Source: Propionibacteriaceae bacterium
Lineage (GTDB): Bacteria; Actinomycetota; Actinomycetes; Propionibacteriales; Propionibacteriaceae
NCBI GenBank assembly: GCA_031262845.1
Contig: JAISGZ010000010.1
Span: forward strand, 1-7,091
Direction: 5' to 3'
DNA: 7,091 nt
Shown: positions 5,946 to 7,091 of the stretch, piece by piece
Position numbering within the stretch: the first letter of the stretch is position 1
Layout: the number at the start of each line of letters is the position of its first letter
The notes under the pieces: generated by a model
The model's database searches: none
The model's input: the letters and a program-made list of their open reading frames with translations, nothing else
Told to the model about the DNA's origin: nothing
Made by a program: the position numbers and the translations under genes

Positions 5946-5973
5946 GCTTCGGAAGACTTTTCCTTCGGAATAA
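5926..5973. repeat. Three tandem 16-bp units built on TTTTCCTTCGGAAAAA
   Basis: The units are TTTTCCTTCGGAAAAA (5926-5941), TTTTGCTTCGGAAGAC (5942-5957) and TTTTCCTTCGGAATAA (5958-5973). The core CTTCGGAA recurs at exactly 16-base spacing, and units 1 and 3 are palindromic. The block is strikingly AT-rich against its surroundings. It may be a compound terminator or an operator array upstream of the prenyl synthase promoter, whose -10 lies about 58 bases away. Confidence 0.6.
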
Positions 5974-6065
5974 TTCCCGTATTCGTGGCCCCCGGTGTGG
6001 TCCCCGGCCGCGTTGTCGTCGTCGCCGGTCGATCCACTACTGTCTCCGCCTCCGCCTGGCTGGCC

Positions 6066-6929
6066 TTACCACCGGCCACCACGAATTGACACGACAACTC
6101 CAAGGCGACAGTCCACTAGTGAGAAACGCCAGCCCAGCCGCTGGGCGATCGGCTCGACTTGGCCCCCGACGTGGGTCAGGCTCACCCCGTCGGCCGCGAC
6201 CGTGAACTGACTGCGATAAGCCCGGTGAGCGGCCAGCAAGCGCTCCTGGTCGGGACCGGCCTGAAAAACCTGATCGGTCGGCAGTTGATCAATCTCAGTC
6301 GGCTCGGTCACGAGAACAGCGAATGGCAAGGCCAAACGCCGGGCAGCTTGCTCAGCCGCCTGGTGGCAGCGCTGATGGTCAGGATGGCCGTAGCCGCCGG
6401 CGGCGTCATACGACACGATGACCTCGGCCCGCCAGGCCTGAGCCGCCGCTATCAGGTCCGCCACTACGGTCGCCAGCGGCGCCTGCGTCAGAGCTGAGTC
6501 AGGCGCGTCCGGCGCTGGACCGGCCAGTCCGGGCGCCAGCCAGGTCATCCCCGAATCGCTGTAGCGACGGTCCGGTGAACCGGATGCCCGGTTGGGGCTG
6601 GTGCCGAGCCAACCAGCGTCGATCGCTCCAAGCCAGCGCAAGGCTTGTTGGCGCTCGGCCAAACGGTAAGCCACGAGTGCTGCGGACGCTGCCACGGTGT
6701 CAGTCGCGGCAGTCATCCCCAACTGTTGGGCCACCGCTGGTGTTACCTCGCCCAACTCGCCCCGGGTGGCGGTCAGAACCAACGGTGTGTGGCCTTGCCG
6801 GCGCAGGGCCACGATGATGGCGCCGGAAGACAGGGTTTCGTCATCGGGATGAGCGTGAACGAAAAGGTAACGCCGACCGGTTTCAGGTTGGACGGTTGGC
6901 GGCTGGGAGGACACGAGCCGATCAGTCAT
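6066..6929 (-). CDS. mshB: MshB-like N-acetylglucosaminyl-inositol deacetylase (mycothiol biosynthesis)
   Basis: A zinc-dependent PIG-L/LmbE-family deacetylase of 287 residues. In mycothiol synthesis MshB removes the acetyl group from GlcNAc-inositol before cysteine ligation. The metal site is visible: VHAHPDDE (24-31) with H27 and D30 as ligands and D29 as base, and GGYGHPDH (178-185) with Y180 and H185. The RRYSDSGM stretch (121-128) and the GYGHPDH form point to MshB. The related amidase Mca normally has a longer LGFVDSGLP segment and GGYPHPDH. HQRCH just after the metal site is Mca-like, so the call is probable rather than certain. The ATG overlaps the stop of the upstream glycosyltransferase as ATGA, supporting one mycothiol operon. 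No strong ribosome-binding site is visible, which fits coupled translation. Confidence 0.75.
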   Translation of the reverse strand: MTDRLVSSQPPTVQPETGRRYLFVHAHPDDETLSSGAIIVALRRQGHTPLVLTATRGELGEVTPAVAQQLGMTAATDTVAASAALVAYRLAERQQALRWLGAIDAGWLGTSPNRASGSPDRRYSDSGMTWLAPGLAGPAPDAPDSALTQAPLATVVADLIAAAQAWRAEVIVSYDAAGGYGHPDHQRCHQAAEQAARRLALPFAVLVTEPTEIDQLPTDQVFQAGPDQERLLAAHRAYRSQFTVAADGVSLTHVGGQVEPIAQRLGWRFSLVDCRLGVVVSIRGGRW

Positions 6930-7090
6930 GGGACTGAATCGCCTGAGCCGACTGGCTGGCCCCGGCCGCGATCACGGAGTGGGTCGCGATCAAGCAGTTG
7001 GTCGTACAAACGTGACAGTTCGGCGGCCGCCGCGGCCCAGCTAAAGCGCCGGGCATGAACTCGGGACACCACCCCCATGCGGGCCAAGAG
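6926..7090 (-). CDS. mshA: GT4-family glycosyltransferase, C-terminal end, probably MshA (cut by window edge)
   Basis: Only the last 54 residues are in the window, read on the minus strand from the right edge to the TGA at 6928-6926. The segment HARRFSWAAAA followed by ELSRLYDQLLDRD is the usual C-terminal helix of GT4 glycosyltransferases, where an Arg/Phe-Ser-Trp motif precedes a helix ending in a Tyr-containing stretch. After it comes a polar tail of about 20 residues. The TGA overlaps the ATG of the MshB-like deacetylase. MshA transfers GlcNAc to inositol 3-phosphate, the first step of mycothiol synthesis, and its product, after dephosphorylation, is the MshB substrate. This pairing is why I favour MshA. 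The catalytic residues are outside the window, so another GT4 enzyme cannot be excluded. Confidence 0.65.
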   Translation of the reverse strand, partial: LLARMGVVSRVHARRFSWAAAAAELSRLYDQLLDRDPLRDRGRGQPVGSGDSVP

Positions 7091-7091
7091 C

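Larger units (their letters stand above)
5856..6065. other. Non-coding gap between the deacetylase and the prenyl synthase
   Basis: Both flanking genes run on the minus strand. The gap contains the prenyl synthase promoter, the three 16-bp hairpin units, and about 90 bases of GC-rich sequence after the deacetylase stop. A small minus-strand frame crosses it (6103-5894), but its Thr/Arg-rich product has no motif and runs through the repeats, so I do not call it a gene. Confidence 0.6.

Noticed and set aside
5894..6103. Minus-strand frame overlapping the end of mshB, considered as a small gene or a frameshifted MshB C-terminus
   Set aside because: MshB already ends normally after a GWRFSL segment typical of the family's end, and the frame runs through the tandem repeats with a Thr/Arg-rich product.

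Overview
This GC-rich window looks like an actinomycete chromosome. It carries a mycothiol-type MshB deacetylase coupled to a GT4 glycosyltransferase, and a short-chain cis-prenyltransferase of the Mycobacterium Rv1086 type. It also has GTG starts and probable leaderless promoters. A family such as Propionibacteriaceae is possible, but the sequence alone does not settle it.

Layout. Minus strand 299-1: the N-terminal third of the YchF P-loop ATPase, running off the left edge. 300-720: non-coding, with the ychF start box, an 11-bp tandem direct repeat and a small hairpin. Plus strand 721-2883: a tightly linked two-component system, an OmpR/PhoB-type response regulator followed 3 bp later by a membrane histidine kinase. 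2884-3527: a long non-coding gap with a terminator-like hairpin just after the kinase, a cluster of small perfect stems, and a 9-bp inverted repeat before xseA. Plus strand 3528-5041: xseA and xseB, the two subunits of exodeoxyribonuclease VII, overlapping by ATGA. Minus strand 5855-5046: a cis-prenyl diphosphate synthase converging on xseB with 4 bp between stop codons. 5856-6065: non-coding, with three 16-bp tandem hairpin units and a probable leaderless promoter. Minus strand 7090-6066: the 3' end of a glycosyltransferase (probably MshA) and an MshB-like deacetylase, joined by another ATGA overlap.

Functionally these are mostly housekeeping modules: YchF, exonuclease VII for DNA repair, prenyl precursors for the envelope and mycothiol as redox buffer. 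From memory, ychF, xseA and xseB, a cis-prenyl synthase and a mycothiol-family deacetylase also lie in one general region in Mycobacterium, with ispH between ychF and xseA. Here that slot holds the two-component system and two long gaps, so the regulator pair is the accessory part.

No clearly new multi-gene system is visible. The best leads are small-scale: a near-identical start box (TA[A/T]GCT-CGGCCC-GTG) in front of ychF and the prenyl synthase, the 16-bp hairpin repeats, the 11-bp direct repeat upstream of the regulator, and the structured non-coding DNA between the kinase and xseA.
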